The notes: a model not told the origin generated them from the sequence alone. DNA of 64,000 nucleotides from Notospermus geniculatus (GCA_002633025.1 NMRB01000344.1:92890-156889); one strand, 5' to 3'. Counted from the stretch's first letter, positions 23,786 through 35,917 are shown. Numbers and translations are program-made.

Positions 23786-26261
23786 AGCGAATTTTAGAAT
23801 CGTCTATTTCTCGTTGGGCAGGTTCTTGTCCGGTTCGTGCGGGTCGAGCACAACCACGTCACGTGACCAATGACGTCATCGCCTTGGGACTGAAGTCACT
23901 TGGTACTTGGTGACTACAAGCTGCAAAGGGAATACTTGCCCTCCATGACACATTGCAGAAAATTTTCCTCATCTCGCCCAACAAAAGGCCACTGATTATA
24001 TATTCATAGTTTATCTCACGCGTCAACGACCTGGGATAGGCCCGAACGCACTGATGGTTTCAGGTGCGCTACACTCGGCAGACGTCACCAGACAATTGGC
24101 GCCAAAATTGTTGAATACTTCTATTATTTCCCGCGCAATTTCATTAACATTTCACAAATGTTTTAATATCGTGTGGGAATGAAAATATATTCCGCATCCA
24201 TCATAGAATTGATTTGTAGATATCATGCAACATGAAATGACGTGAAAGAATGAAAGTTGGAGAAGTTGGAATTTTGTTTTGTGTAAAACTCGGGACAGAT
24301 TTTATCGGCTGGGAAGCAAATGATATCGAAATGTGACCATCAATATCTGATTAGTTCAACTTTGTCGGCGTAGATGTCATTAGGCTCGAGCAATCGAGTC
24401 AAAGGAGCTGAGCATGAACTGCGCGAGACTACACGCGGACCACGCCCAATCAGATAGCCAGCACCGCGCAAGACCACCACTGGGAGGCGCTGTGAGCGGT
24501 TGTATCTTTTTCGACGTCTCAGTCCGTGTTGCACTGCGTCAAGGACGTCATGACGCCACGCGACGTCATTTCATTGCTTTTTCGGTCTGTCCTTGGAGGA
24601 ATTAGGTCTGTCTGTCTGTTTTTTACTTCTTGATACAACCGCTCGCAGCGCCGACCTGTCGGGATAAAAATTTGGCCGGGTTTATTTGGCAAGCATGCTT
24701 GCCAAGCAGTTCCCTTTTTCGTCCTTATTTAGCAAGCATGCTTACCATCTAATACTGAAAAATGTCCCTATTTGGCAAGCATGTCACGCCCCCTAATGAA
24801 TATTAATCAGGATATGTGCTTGCCATATTATTCAGCAAAGATAAAAACTAAAAATCATGCCACCCGCCCTGCCTATTTCCAATCTGCCACACGACGACAT
24901 GTTCCTTTTTGCAAATTGCGGAAGAAAATGAAGCAATAAAACTGTTAGTTCGTGAATCTTACGCATCAGGTTTATTGTTTGGTTCACGGATCCGCCCGAC
25001 GTTAGAAATGCCAAGTTGGGGAAAAAATAATTTTGTTTTCGTATATTAGCCGACCCGCCGACCCGAAATTCACACAAATTGAAAAAAAAATATTTTTCAC
25101 CCGCACCCCGACATGGCATGGTCCATGCCATGGATGCACAAAGCTCTGCACCCGACAACCTGCCAATACGCACCAGATAAGCATCAAAGTCTGTTATGGA
25201 TGGGCGCCAGTAGTTCTCTAATGAAAATTTTACCTTTCGTACATAACCCTCATTCATAAAATGCACAACTTTATCTTGCCATCTCATCATTTGCGCCTCT
25301 TCTTAGCAAACTAGGCCTAAAGTGACAGTTCCGACGGAGCGAGCCATCCACCCCACAAGAGCCGACCTGACGATGCCATTTTGGCGGGAAGCCAAAAGAG
25401 ACTGCGTGTATTGGCTAGTCGCCAAGATGCAGTGACATGACTGGGAAGGCTGCTTTTATTCAAATATAATTTGACCTATAGTGCATCATCCAATGGGTGG
25501 GGGATACCACACTGGGATTCCCATTACATCATTGTGGCCACTATTTTGGCACACCATGCGCATTGGGGTGTTTACATTTGCAAGTCATGTACAGTTCCTG
25601 TACAGTTCCAGTTCATTTGCATGTACAGTTCCTGTTGAATAGGTTTTTGTAATACTCATTGACGTTGAGATGGGAAAAAAATAGGTCTACACCTAAAGAG
25701 CCCTGCAATTGCTCCAGATTTTGGCTTTGGTGCCCAGGCTCAATGGCCTGGTGCCCAAGAAAAATTATGAGCAACCAAGGCCAACGTGGCAGTACCCCCT
25801 AAATCTTTATGTCAATGCCTGCTAGTATTCACATTCAATGTACAGTATTGGAAAACTTTTATTTTGAAAAAAAAAATGAATTTCATCCTCCGATCTGACT
25901 GATGTCTATAACGAGTGCCCCGTGAGTATAGGAGGATTTTTTTAAAATTTTTATTCCCACTCCAAAATATTTTGTTAGAAAAATTTGTGAACTAAACAAC
26001 AAAAAAGTCTCGCCTATGCTGACTACAGGCGAGTCGTCCGGTAGGCGTTCTCGGTTTCAGCGGGAGCGGGTCAGCATAGGATTTAGTACATGTAATGGCT
26101 TTTTTTAGTACATGTAATGGCCGATCTGGAAAGGAGACACGACACCGTGCCAATGCAAAAACATTTGCGGATGCAATCGCGGTGGAGACAGGAGAGGGCC
26201 TGTCCTTGCCAACACCAAGCTGATCTTTCGGTAAGGTTCGCACGGTGTTCGGGATTTATCG
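23786..26261. other. No gene recognised; GGCAAGCATGCTTGCC motif near 24689, variants near 24729 and 24775
   Basis: The GCAAGCATGC palindrome occurs three times within 100 bp. A 152-codon minus-strand frame (25290-24832) crosses A-runs and lacks a recognisable domain. Confidence 0.4.
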
Positions 26262-26330
26262 CTAGTTTGGTTCCCGAACCCCGGAACCCAACGGGGCTAG
26301 CCCTGGCGGTGGGTTCGGGAACCAAACTAG
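26262..26330. repeat. Hairpin with perfect 20-bp arms
   Basis: CTAGTTTGGTTCCCGAACCC at 26262-26281 and its exact reverse complement at 26311-26330, 29-nt loop. Confidence 0.85.
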
Positions 26331-26699
26331 ATTGATCGGTTTGGTATTGATCTAGTGGCGGCACCGCACGAAAAGATGTGTAACTATGTTTTTACCGCGC
26401 CACCACACAGCGAATTGTAGTACTCGGATGGAGTTCGCCTTGTCGCTACTTTTCGCATGTCTCCCTTTAATGGACAGTTAGCAGACGAGATTCCGCATGT
26501 GATTGAAATCTCAACAGCTGGTCAATTATTTATGTTTGCCGTGGCTTCATAGGATGGCGCCAGGGCATCACGGGGGCGCCATGTCATTACAGGGGCTCGT
26601 AATGTTACAAAGGCAACCTCCGCCCTGATTTTAATTATAGAGCCAGCATAAGCCTATAGATTGCCAGGTAGGCCTAGATTCTTGACAATGTGCGACTAC

Positions 26700-26770
26700 A
26701 GCTGGTGAGGGTGGTGTAATGGACCCATGGGTCACTGCGTCCTTACAGTCGTAGGTTCACTCGTACTGAA
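26700..26770 (+). mobile_element. tRNA-like SINE remnant
   Basis: GGGTGGTGTAATGG as A-box-like and GGTTCACTCGT as degraded B box. Weak. Confidence 0.25.
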
Positions 26771-26778
26771 GTGAAATT

Positions 26779-26940
26779 CAAGATGGCGTCTCTGGCGGCC
26801 ATATTGGACGCCAGTCAAAAGAACAGTCATTGGAAAAGTGCAAGGAAACTGAAGTTGAGAGAGATGACGTCCTGAGGTCGTGAGTTTATTCAAACAACCA
26901 AACTGAATTACAAGATGGCGTCTCTGGCGGCCATATTGGA
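26779..26940. repeat. Identical 30-bp direct repeat with AAGATGGCG core
   Basis: 26779-26808 and 26911-26940 are identical (CAAGATGGCGTCTCTGGCGG then CCATATTGGA). Both halves contain YY1-like ATGGCG/CCAT words. Confidence 0.8.
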
Positions 26941-27606
26941 ACTGTCACGGAAAGAAATTTAGGTTGAGGGCACCCAACGTCTCAAAGGTTGCTTAGAAAC
27001 GCAGGATGGCGGATTTTGGCTCACGCTGTATGCCGGATAAGTCGGCTATAAAAAATATTGCCTAACTAGCCAAGATGGAGAGAAAAACCAGATCCAATAA
27101 AAATTGAAACAATATCCAGACCTTACCTCGCCCTAGGCAGCACCCATATAGACCCAGTATACATCAGAGATATGAAATATCAAGCCTGAGTACGAGGTTC
27201 CGCGACCTCATCCAGTTCATATGGCGCCAAGCGCATTATTGACCATGGGGGCGAGGTCGAGACCGACAACAATGTGGCGCCATTTTATTCCCAGATGGAC
27301 AGAACAAAATACAATTTGCAACAATTACTGAATCTGGCGACAAAGCTGCCGCGAGCGCGGCGTCGTCCGCCACAATCATACGAATTATGCACAAGATACA
27401 ACCATATTTCTGAATTTTTCCTCAAAAATTTATGGACAGACTTATTCCTGGAATTCATCAAGAGAAATTAACTTAGCAGAAAGTTGGGAGAAACGGTCAA
27501 TTTGTCTGTCTGATATAACGAGATAATCACATAGACGCTGATGGGTCCGCCGGCAAGTTTTGGTGGAGTTTTCGCAAGTTTAGAAAGACCAGCGTGCAGT
27601 AAACGG
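26941..27606. other. No gene recognised
   Basis: Unannotated. Confidence 0.4.
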
Positions 27607-27816
27607 GAGACTTTACTGCCGTTAGAGGCCACCACCAGTTAGCGGTCCTTGACGTCATGAAATCTGACGTCACAGAGAAGAAACGCACGCCACGACGTCA
27701 TTCACAATGACGTGGACGCCATGACTTACGTCTGACGAATCCTCAGTGTCTGTGACGTCAAATTTTGTGACGTTCTAGGACCGCTAACAGGCGGCCTCTA
27801 TCGGCAGCAAAATCTC
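27607..27816. mobile_element. CRE-rich fold-back MITE, full copy
   Basis: Inverted ends TTACTGCCGTTAGAGGCC / reverse complement, about 65-bp arms including AGCGGTCC and several TGACGTCA-type octamers. 210 bp. A truncated inverted copy lies at 985-1135. Confidence 0.8.
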
Positions 27817-29176
27817 TGGGGACAAGATTGGGAGGAACCTCTGATCACTACATGAGGGCCGTCTCATATTTGGGTCGTACTCATCATTCTGCTGATGACC
27901 GAGCGGCGAAACATCTAAAACTTTGCAACGAGTGCAGGAGCTGAAAATGGCCCGATCAGGCCTGGCGTATTTCACCTGCTGTCACACTTCGGTACATCAA
28001 AAGCATTTTCCCGACAGCTGCAATGATAATGATCCTAATACTGCATAATATCCTTATCCTGATGCCCTGTTTTGCAAGGTCGCCATCCATATGTAAACTT
28101 GAGGACAATTTTCTGTTCTGATGGCCTTTTGAATTCACCTGCTGCCCCAGTTACGGTCGCCGACATCAAATGCATTTTGCCGCCTGCCCACAGCTGCAGT
28201 TATCTGACGAACCCTTAGTTCTGCAATATGACGAGCCCCTAGCTGTGATACCCCCTGCTGGTAGCGCGTGGTAGGGTTAGGCCCCCTAAACCAGCCACAT
28301 GGCGTGTTTTTTCGCTAATTTTCCGCACGACTGGTCCTGCAGGCGACGCGTGCCGACATGGCGCCCCGCACGCGCCAGATTGCGCCATTAGGGACTGGCG
28401 CCTCGGGTGGTCGTCCATCCCTTGCGTAGTCCTAACGGGGTGGGGTCAAATACAGGTTAACCCTTTTTGATGTGTGAAATGGGACATAAGGCCAGCCATT
28501 TCCGACCTATTTTAATGAGTTGGAAAGTACCATACCATGGTTTGGATGGCAAGGATTGAAAACGAAATCTCCTAACCTCAAAAACAACAAAATGTTACAG
28601 AAACAACATGCACAACAAGGGGCCATTGTCACCGCCGACCTGCCCCGTGTCACAGGAGTTTGTTCTCCTCGTTGTCATGACAACCAAGCCTGATTAAACC
28701 ATGTAAAAAGAGAATAAGAAACCTCAGAACGCAGCATCCTGGCGCCATTTTAATTACACCTTCTGTGTCTTGTCTGTTGTGCCATTGTTACATCTCGCGG
28801 TGACGACACCTTTAGGTTATGAGGCTCTGATCAGGCGACAGGTTTTTGTCTCATCTTTTATCTTTTAGCGTCATCATGTTACAGAGGCAGCCATTGTCTT
28901 CCCAGGGGGCATTGCGTGTACTCCGTAACCTCCAAGATGTCACTGCATGCTGCCATTGTTTTGCCTTTTGCAAAGTTTGATTTATTTGATGAGGGAGAAC
29001 CAGGTATAGATTATTTTGTGCTAATCTCATCAGGCATCCTCCCATAGCAGGGTTCCAGTCCCACTCCTTTACATACACGCGCACACAGTTATGCGAGTGG
29101 ATGAAGAGGAGCGAGGTAAAAACCCTGCTGTTGGGGGATGCTCATCCGGTGACAGCTCTGCCCTCCAAGAAGGGCT
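27817..29176. other. No gene recognised
   Basis: Unannotated. Confidence 0.4.
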
Positions 29177-29331
29177 CAGTGGCGGATCCAGGATTCGGGA
29201 GAAGAGGGGGCGCCCTGTGCTACTAAACATTGAATTAATCTGCGGTGAATTTCAAAGATTTGCTCCAAATTCCAGAATTTTACGGTCAATGTTACAGGTT
29301 TGTTGGCCAAAGCCCCCTGGATCCGCGCCTG
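29177..29331. mobile_element. MITE with CAGTGGCGGATCCAGG ends
   Basis: 155 bp; right end CTGGATCCGCGCCTG; flanks GGGCT / GAGCT (4 of 5 bases). Same family as 16812-16985. Confidence 0.65.
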
Positions 29332-29961
29332 GAGCTGGTAGCATCTTCATACATGATCAATGTGTCAGGGGCGTAGCTAGTGGCGGGGGAGGGGGCATTC
29401 TCGCACCCAGGGTCTTCACAACTGCTCCCCTTCTCGCATTGTTTGGGTACGACCGTAAGTGACCCGAGATTCTCAGATGGGGAGGGAGAGCAATGACAAA
29501 CGTGTTTCTTGCGCAGATTTTTGCCGAAAAATGGCAAAATTGCAATAGAAGTTTTGCACCTCTCCCCAAAGCGAACAAGGCCTACTCAAGGATTACGTAA
29601 CACAGTACAATACAAGAATGTTATTCTCCAAGATTATTACATAATAGTACGAGGATGTCAAATAAGTTGAGTTCTTGCTAGTATTGCCACCTGGTGTTAG
29701 AACAATTAACTGAACGTCAGCACCTTACAGTGAAGACAGACTGTTGCTTCACCAATGTAACATCAGATGGCAGCACCATACGGTGACCAGATCTTGAGTG
29801 AATAAAGTACTTGAAACAAGAAAAGAAGTGAATCAAATTTATGAGAAGTGATTCAGAGAACGGTAGGGAGGGCACAGATGTGTCTTCAACACCTGCAAAT
29901 AAAGAAAAGAGAAAATTTGTGAGAAAACCTCTGGCGTCAAAGAAAAAATTTCCCCCATCAC

Positions 29962-30104
29962 ATCACAGGCCCTTGTGAAGTGAGTTCGAGGCCTAGCTAC
30001 GGTAAACGTAGCGGGGTACCCCCTAGGGATATTTTATATATAGGGGGTACCCCGCTACGTTTACCGTAGCTAGGCCTCGAACTCACTTCACAAGGGCCTG
30101 TGAT
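29962..30104. repeat. Perfect 64-bp inverted repeat with 15-bp AT-rich loop
   Basis: 29962-30025 and 30041-30104 are exact reverse complements (ATCACAGGCCCTTGTGAAG ... GTACCCCCTA); loop GGGATATTTTATATA. No coding content. Confidence 0.95.
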
Positions 30105-30109
30105 CACAT

Positions 30110-30390
30110 CAAGAGTGATCGCACCGAGAATTGAACTTGCAACATTGGACGTGTCGGCACTGATGTTTGCACTGCGCCAATCTGACAACGTGGACTTCAA
30201 CCCTTGCCTGTTTCATGAGCGGGGATTATAAGATCACAAAAATCTGCCGACGCCTAATTCCCCACTGAGAAGTGAACCTGGGACATTCGAGGTGTCGGCA
30301 CTGATGTTAACTGCGTCAATCTGACAACGTAGACTTCAACTCTCGCCCGTTTCACAAGAAAAGTTTACAAGATAGCAAAACACAGCCGAC
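30110..30390. repeat. Two direct copies of a roughly 145-bp repeat with tRNA-like inverted head
   Basis: Shared blocks GTCGGCACTGATGTT, AATCTGACAACGT and GACTTCAAC at matching spacing; read on the minus strand they resemble a degraded SINE. Confidence 0.65.
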
Positions 30391-30619
30391 ACCATCTCAG
30401 CTGATAAATTCAGTTCTCCGAATCAATGAAATCATTGCTTGTTTTAATTACAAGTCAAAGGACCCCATTGAAACTGATCGCTAACCATTTGCCGACTCCC
30501 ATTCCATCCCTCTCATCGAAAAAGTCATCATGGAAACGGAATGGTGCAAAAATCCTCCTCATCGAATTCGCCGGGTCAAATTCTTGGCCATGAAAAATTG
30601 CGGTATGTCATACTTACTC

Positions 30620-30800
30620 ATCAAAAGCCGAGTGATCATTGCGCTCAGCAAGCGGCAAGTCCCCGGTTCGAATCCATCGCGGACCACATGGGATAGATTT
30701 TATTCCCGGCTCTTCATGTCCGTCGCATCGGACAGTAAGTCATGGTGCCTTTACCTTGTGTCTTTGCAAGGGCAAGTAAAAGACTCCATCCCTCTTCCTA
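30620..30800 (+). mobile_element. tRNA-derived SINE
   Basis: GCTCAGCAAGCGGCAAGTCC then a perfect B box GGTTCGAATCC, followed by a body with CGTCGCATCGGACAGTAAG and CTTTGCAAGGGCAAG. Confidence 0.65.
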
Positions 30801-31506
30801 ATCCATACTTACCAGGGCCAATAATGATATGGCTTCGGCCCTGGTGGAAAATCTGATACAGATGACCGCAATTAATTCTGTCGACGGGTGTGACTTCACG
30901 ATTTAGGCATCAGCCGGTTCGTTGTTCGATCTCTCCAAACGTCGGATACAAGAGAAGTGAATGCTCGCCTCAAATAAACAAGTCAAACTCTTCCATTGTC
31001 ACCAACGGCTGACGCATCACTGCGCCCGGCTTCTGCCATCAAAGGCCTAAAGGTTGAAGGCCGGATGTTCCCAGGGCCTAAAATTGATGGTTTGGTGAAG
31101 CCTTTAAAAACAGGAACATCGGCGGTTGCATGCGCGTTGGCACGTGGCCCCTACTTCTACAACTAACTGGCTGTGTGTAAGGAATGCCTAATGCATACCT
31201 TCTTCCCAACAGCTAACATACAACATACTTACCTCCTACTTACCTGCTACAGGCATCTATGGAAATCTCCCCAAAAATTGCGGAAAGACAAATGCGCTTG
31301 GTTTACGAAAGGAAAATTCACAATCCACCCGAAATGGTAGACTCTTGACCCAGTCGGTGTACCGCTCCGCCCGCCGACTAAAAGGCGCAGTCCTTGGAAA
31401 TGTCCCACAAAATGGCCGAGGAAATCGCGCAAAAGTCACCAAAGGCAACTTGCATGGACAGATCGAAATAACGGCCAATGCTCACAGGGCCTCTTACTTA
31501 TGTCAG
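30801..31506. other. No gene recognised
   Basis: Unannotated. Confidence 0.4.
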
Positions 31507-31854
31507 AAGGTGAATAGTGAAGGTACAGAGCCTGTCACAATCTTGTCTTTGCTAAGACGTTTAGTGCACTTATGATAAACTAGGTGGCAGCACCTACTAT
31601 GACCAGACCAACACTTGTATGTGACATGTCCCCAAGAAGTTTCCAAACAGATGATGATGCCAAACATTCGACATGGTCTCTTACCATAATGGACCAGAAG
31701 AAAATGAGTCGAAAGTCATGCGCTCAAATGTGGTTCATTATCTGCTCTGTACACATGGACAATTTGCATGTAATGTAGGAGGAAACTGAAGCCTCCGGCA
31801 ATCGTACTCATGCGATAGAGTCGCCCTCTATTGCATAAGTATACTGGGTCAAAA

Positions 31855-31925
31855 TGGGAACTGAACCCGGGTCATCAGAGGTGACAGGTGCAAGATGTTA
31901 TCACTGCACCATTCTGACCGCCCTG
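31855..31925 (-). mobile_element. tRNA-derived SINE head in copy A
   Basis: Minus strand: CAGAATGGTGCAGTGATAAC and CCGGGTTCAGTTCCC at tRNA-like spacing. Confidence 0.55.
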
Positions 31926-32675
31926 TGTAAAAAATTCATACTTACCAAAGGAAATGCTTCAAACAAATGTCCTCCGAATCTCCTCCAGTATCCACCTCCA
32001 AAATGTTCTCTGAATCTTCTCCAATAACGGATGAAAAAAACTTCGTAAAAGTTGTTTGAGGAAAATGCGCATTTCCATGGAAATCTTCACAATGAAATGG
32101 CCGATTGCGGAAATAAGAACTCACGTCTTCATCATTCACAGTTTACTTCAACTACAAATTGCCATTCCATACCGTCGTTTCATGTGCGCGATTTCGCATC
32201 AGACTCTGCGTCACTGATAACTGGACCTTGGCAACAAAAACGTTACATCAACCGCAGCAACAGGTCCAGATCGTCACACACTTTCATATGAGTTCAAAGT
32301 TGTCCTTACAAAGACAAGGGGCAGAGGAATAAGGAACTGGTCCCTTTGAGACAAAGACCCGTTGATTCAGAGTGGGAGGCTTCCACTTTCATCACTTCAA
32401 AACATGAAGGAACTGTTCGATTTAGGAACAACAGCCCCACATCCAGGGGGTTTTGACGATGAAAAACCGTTACCATAGAGGTGAAATCCAAATTGGAGTA
32501 TGAATGGACCAAAAACAGATGCAAATTCGAAAGATCCTCCTTCATGGAGACAGACCAACTTGTCAACAGAAGATTGTGGTTTGTAAGACTAACATGCAAT
32601 GTTCCATCTTGAGATATGTGCGTGGTGGCAGAAAAAGTTATCTTATAAACCAGCATTACTGCAGCTATCAGCAAA

Positions 32676-33105
32676 ATTATGGTATCAGTGTATCATTACA
32701 TCAGTATCAATATCAGTCCAGGCCCCAGTGGACCTGATGGATTTCTGTACCTATGTATCATTATGCCAGCATCCATATCAGTTCAGGTCCAGATGACCTG
32801 ATGGATTTCTGTATGTAGGCCTATCATTATGCCAGCATCAGTTTAAGTCCAGTGGAGCTGATGGATTTCTGTATCTACATACCATTATGCCAGCATCAAT
32901 ATCAGTTTAGGTCCAGATACCTGATGGACTTTGGTATCATCAGCATCAATATTAGTTTAGGCCCAATGGGTCCTGATGAATTTCAGCATCAGTGTATCAT
33001 TACACAAGCATCAGTATCAGTTTAATCCCAAAAAGACCCGATGAATTTTGGTATTGGTGTATCATTACATCAACATGAATATCAGTTTAGGCCCTGAAGG
33101 ACCTG
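32676..33105. repeat. Minisatellite of about 70 bp (GATGGATTTCTGTATC / CAGCATCAATATCAG), copy A
   Basis: About six diverged units; the same array, shorter, lies at 36747-37075. Confidence 0.85.
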
Positions 33106-33125
33106 ATGAGGAGCACATTCCCTAA

Positions 33126-33372
33126 TACCCCCATCACACTGAGCTAGTTCTCAGTACGTTCTTGAAAATTTTGCCGAACGGGCTCAAAGTGTGTGCGAAC
33201 GGAGTGGACGTAGTGGCAACGTTTTACAGTCTTTTTACGAACTTCGTGGATGGGAAGGGTGCTCCAGTACATCGAAGCATTATTTGGCCAAGGGTACACG
33301 TTCTAGCCCGTTTTACGATTATTTTAGGACGGGGCATGACGTTTTGAGAACGACTTCAGTGTGATGGGGGTA
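33126..33372. mobile_element. 247-bp MITE, 17-bp perfect TIR, TAA target duplication
   Basis: TACCCCCATCACACTGA at 33126 and its exact reverse complement at 33356-33372; inverted similarity continues imperfectly inward. TAA on both sides (33123-33125, 33373-33375); copy B keeps the empty TAA at 37087-37089. A 3-bp TAA duplication is typical of PIF/Harbinger elements. Confidence 0.92.
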
Positions 33373-33571
33373 TAAAAGACGAGTCATCTCCAATCATCTA
33401 GTACCTCCAATAGTGACGGAGTTCATCAGTTAAGGAACAGGCTCCTCTAGGTTCATTATGTTATCTACAATCATCTGAGTTGAGATGATTTTGTCAGAGT
33501 TTTCAGTTCAAGATTGATTGTGTGAAGCAATGATCAAGTGTAGGCCTGGTGCAAGATCAAGCTTCTGTTAA

Positions 33572-33821
33572 AGGAGTTAGACGCCGAAGTTGTAAACAAG
33601 CTGGTTTGTTTACAAACATGGTCGGCAAACTAGTTTTATTCCTTCGTAAAGGTGGCAGCACCAGTAGCGCCCCGCGATCGTTAGACTGGTGCCCGGTCCA
33701 ATGCAACTCACTCACGATATTCACGTCAGTACATATCACTGACAATAGGTGGCAGCAAGGCAGGCGCCGTGTGGATAGAGAACCAGTGAGTGAGTGTTTA
33801 CAACTTGGACGTCCAGCTCCT
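33572..33821. mobile_element. 250-bp TTAA-inserting non-autonomous element
   Basis: Ends AGGAGTTAGACG / CGTCCAGCTCCT, TTAA on both sides, with the empty TTAA preserved at 37289-37292 in copy B. TTAA targets are used by piggyBac and Kolobok elements. No transposase. Confidence 0.9.
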
Positions 33822-34159
33822 TTAAGGAGTAGCAATATTCATATGGTCAGACAATGGTTAGTAGCTGAAACAAAATGCAGGGTAATAAGAGAAGAGAGAG
33901 CATTCATGATTAGAAACAGGCAATACCCATCATGGATGGAGCTGTCTGGCTCATCAACCATCAAACCATGGTTGAATCGCCGCTGACACCACCATCCTGA
34001 TGAAAGGGACTAGTGTATGCACAAAAATCCTTCAACCGGTGGGCCTACAATTCCTGGACCTATAGAGCGTGCATACAGTAAGCCTAAATACTTACACAGT
34101 GTACCTGAAAAAGACGCTGAAAGGAAGCCTGAAAAGAATGCCTGCTTTTCGCAGGTAGA

Positions 34160-34781
34160 TTCTAGGCCTGGTTCATCCAGGTTCTTTAAAAAGAGTAGGC
34201 CTGGTACGTCCAGGTTCTTTAAAAAGAGTAGGCCTGGTACGTCCAGGTCTTTCAAAAGACTACAAACCTGTTTGTGAAGCTGTATCGCACTGCTGGCCTC
34301 CTTTCTGCAGTTCCTGAAAAACTTAGGTGAGAATAAAATACCTGAAAAAGAAGATGTGAGATTTTAGGCCTGGTTGGTCCAGGAACTTTCAAAGCTAGGC
34401 TGGTTCATCCAGCAATGCAAATGTGTGTCTTCCTCCCCAGAACTTTAAGCTGGGAGTACAATCTATCTGTCATCCATGGGTGCTGGTCTTCTGCAGTTCC
34501 TGAAAAACTCAAGTGAGAATTAGATACCTGAAAAAGAAGATGTGAGATTCTAGGCCTGGTTGGTCCAGGGTCTTTCAAAGCTAGGCTGGTTCATCCAGCA
34601 ATGCACGTGGTTGTATTCCTCCCCAGAACTTTAAGCTGGGGGTACAATCTCTCCGTCATCCATGGGTGATGGTCTTCTGCTGTTCCTGAAAAACTCAAAG
34701 TGAGAATTAGATACCTGAAAAAGAAGATGTTAGATTCTAGGCCTGGTTGGTCCAGGAACTTTCAAAGCTAGGCTGGTTCAT
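34160..34781. repeat. Tandem repeats in copy A: 42-bp TAGGCCTGGTACGTCCAGG and 187-bp units
   Basis: Two to three short units (34165-34255), then 187-bp units (start points near 34349, 34536, 34723) with TTCTAGGCCTGGTTGGTCC. Confidence 0.85.
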
Positions 34782-35051
34782 NNNNNNNNNNNNNNNNNNN
34801 NNNNNNNNNNNNNNNNNNNNNNNNNNNNNNNNNNNNNNNNNNNNNNNNNNNNNNNNNNNNNNNNNNNNNNNNNNNNNNNNNNNNNNNNNNNNNNNNNNNN
34901 NNNNNNNNNNNNNNNNNNNNNNNNNNNNNNNNNNNNNNNNNNNNNNNNNNNNNNNNNNNNNNNNNNNNNNNNNNNNNNNNNNNNNNNNNNNNNNNNNNNN
35001 NNNNNNNNNNNNNNNNNNNNNNNNNNNNNNNNNNNNNNNNNNNNNNNNNNN
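34782..35051. other. Assembly gap (270 N)
   Basis: Falls inside the 187-bp tandem repeat, so the true length is unreliable. Confidence 0.99.
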
Positions 35052-35608
35052 CGGGCAGCTTCGCGAAGGCAAGCAGAAGCCACGCGGACTGTTTCAGGAA
35101 AACGCGGAGCCGATGCAGATCAAAATAAGCGAGTGCGCGAAGCCGTCAAGACACTTTGCGGACAAGACACGGAAAGGTCAACAGGTTGCGGTGTGGAGGA
35201 GTTTATAGCCGGTGTAACGTTTTTCAGTGTGGCCGTTTTTCCTAACTCCATGACGGCTAGCAGACATATGAGAAAAATCCAAAGTCGGAGCAGAATTTAT
35301 AACCTTGAATTATTTCCTCATATTGTCCGCATATCCACCCGATTGTCCTAGTCCATGATTTTACTTCTCCTGGTGTGATCCTAAATGTGTCCGTGCTGTC
35401 CTGCTACGATCAGCAGCATTTCGTGCCCTTCACGATTGCTTCCTGGGACACTCCCAGGTATGACTGCAGAGATTCGTAGTAATGTCCCAGGAAACGATGA
35501 TTCGCACTTTTTTTCGCGACTGACGCGGAAAGGATGCCGAAATGGCATAATTTGCTTCCGCAACCCTTCCTAATCTTGTCGGCGCTCTAGTGGACGCCAC
35601 CCATTATG
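35052..35608. other. No gene recognised
   Basis: Unique spacer between the two duplicated blocks. Confidence 0.4.
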
Positions 35609-35917
35609 AAGGCGGTTAGCGAAGGTACATACATGGTCACAATCTTGTCTTTGCTCAGACGTTTAGTGTACTTTTGATTAACTAGGTGGCAGCATCTGCT
35701 GTGACCAGACCAACACTTGTGTGCGACATGTCCCCAAGAAGTTTTGCAACAGCGGATGAAGACAAACATTCGACTGGTCTTTTCCACAATGGACCAAAAG
35801 AAAATGAGTAGAGTCATGCGCTGTACACATGGACAATTTGCATGTAATGTGGGAGGAAACAGGAGCTTCCCACATCAAACAGAGTCACCCTCTCCACCAC
35901 AAGAGTACATGTATTGG

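Larger units (their letters stand above)
31507..34781. repeat. Segmental duplication, copy A
   Basis: Collinear with 35609-38105. It contains a SINE head, two minisatellites and two insertions (33126-33372 and 33572-33821) missing from copy B. It runs into the N gap. Confidence 0.9.

Noticed and set aside
24832-25290. 152-aa minus-strand open frame
   Set aside because: Crosses A-runs and repeat-like GGGTCGGCGGGTCGG sequence; no recognisable domain. Possibly transposon-derived, but not supportable.
33549-33986. 145-aa plus-strand frame
   Set aside because: Spans the 33572-33821 TTAA element and duplicated repeat sequence; the frame is broken in copy B.
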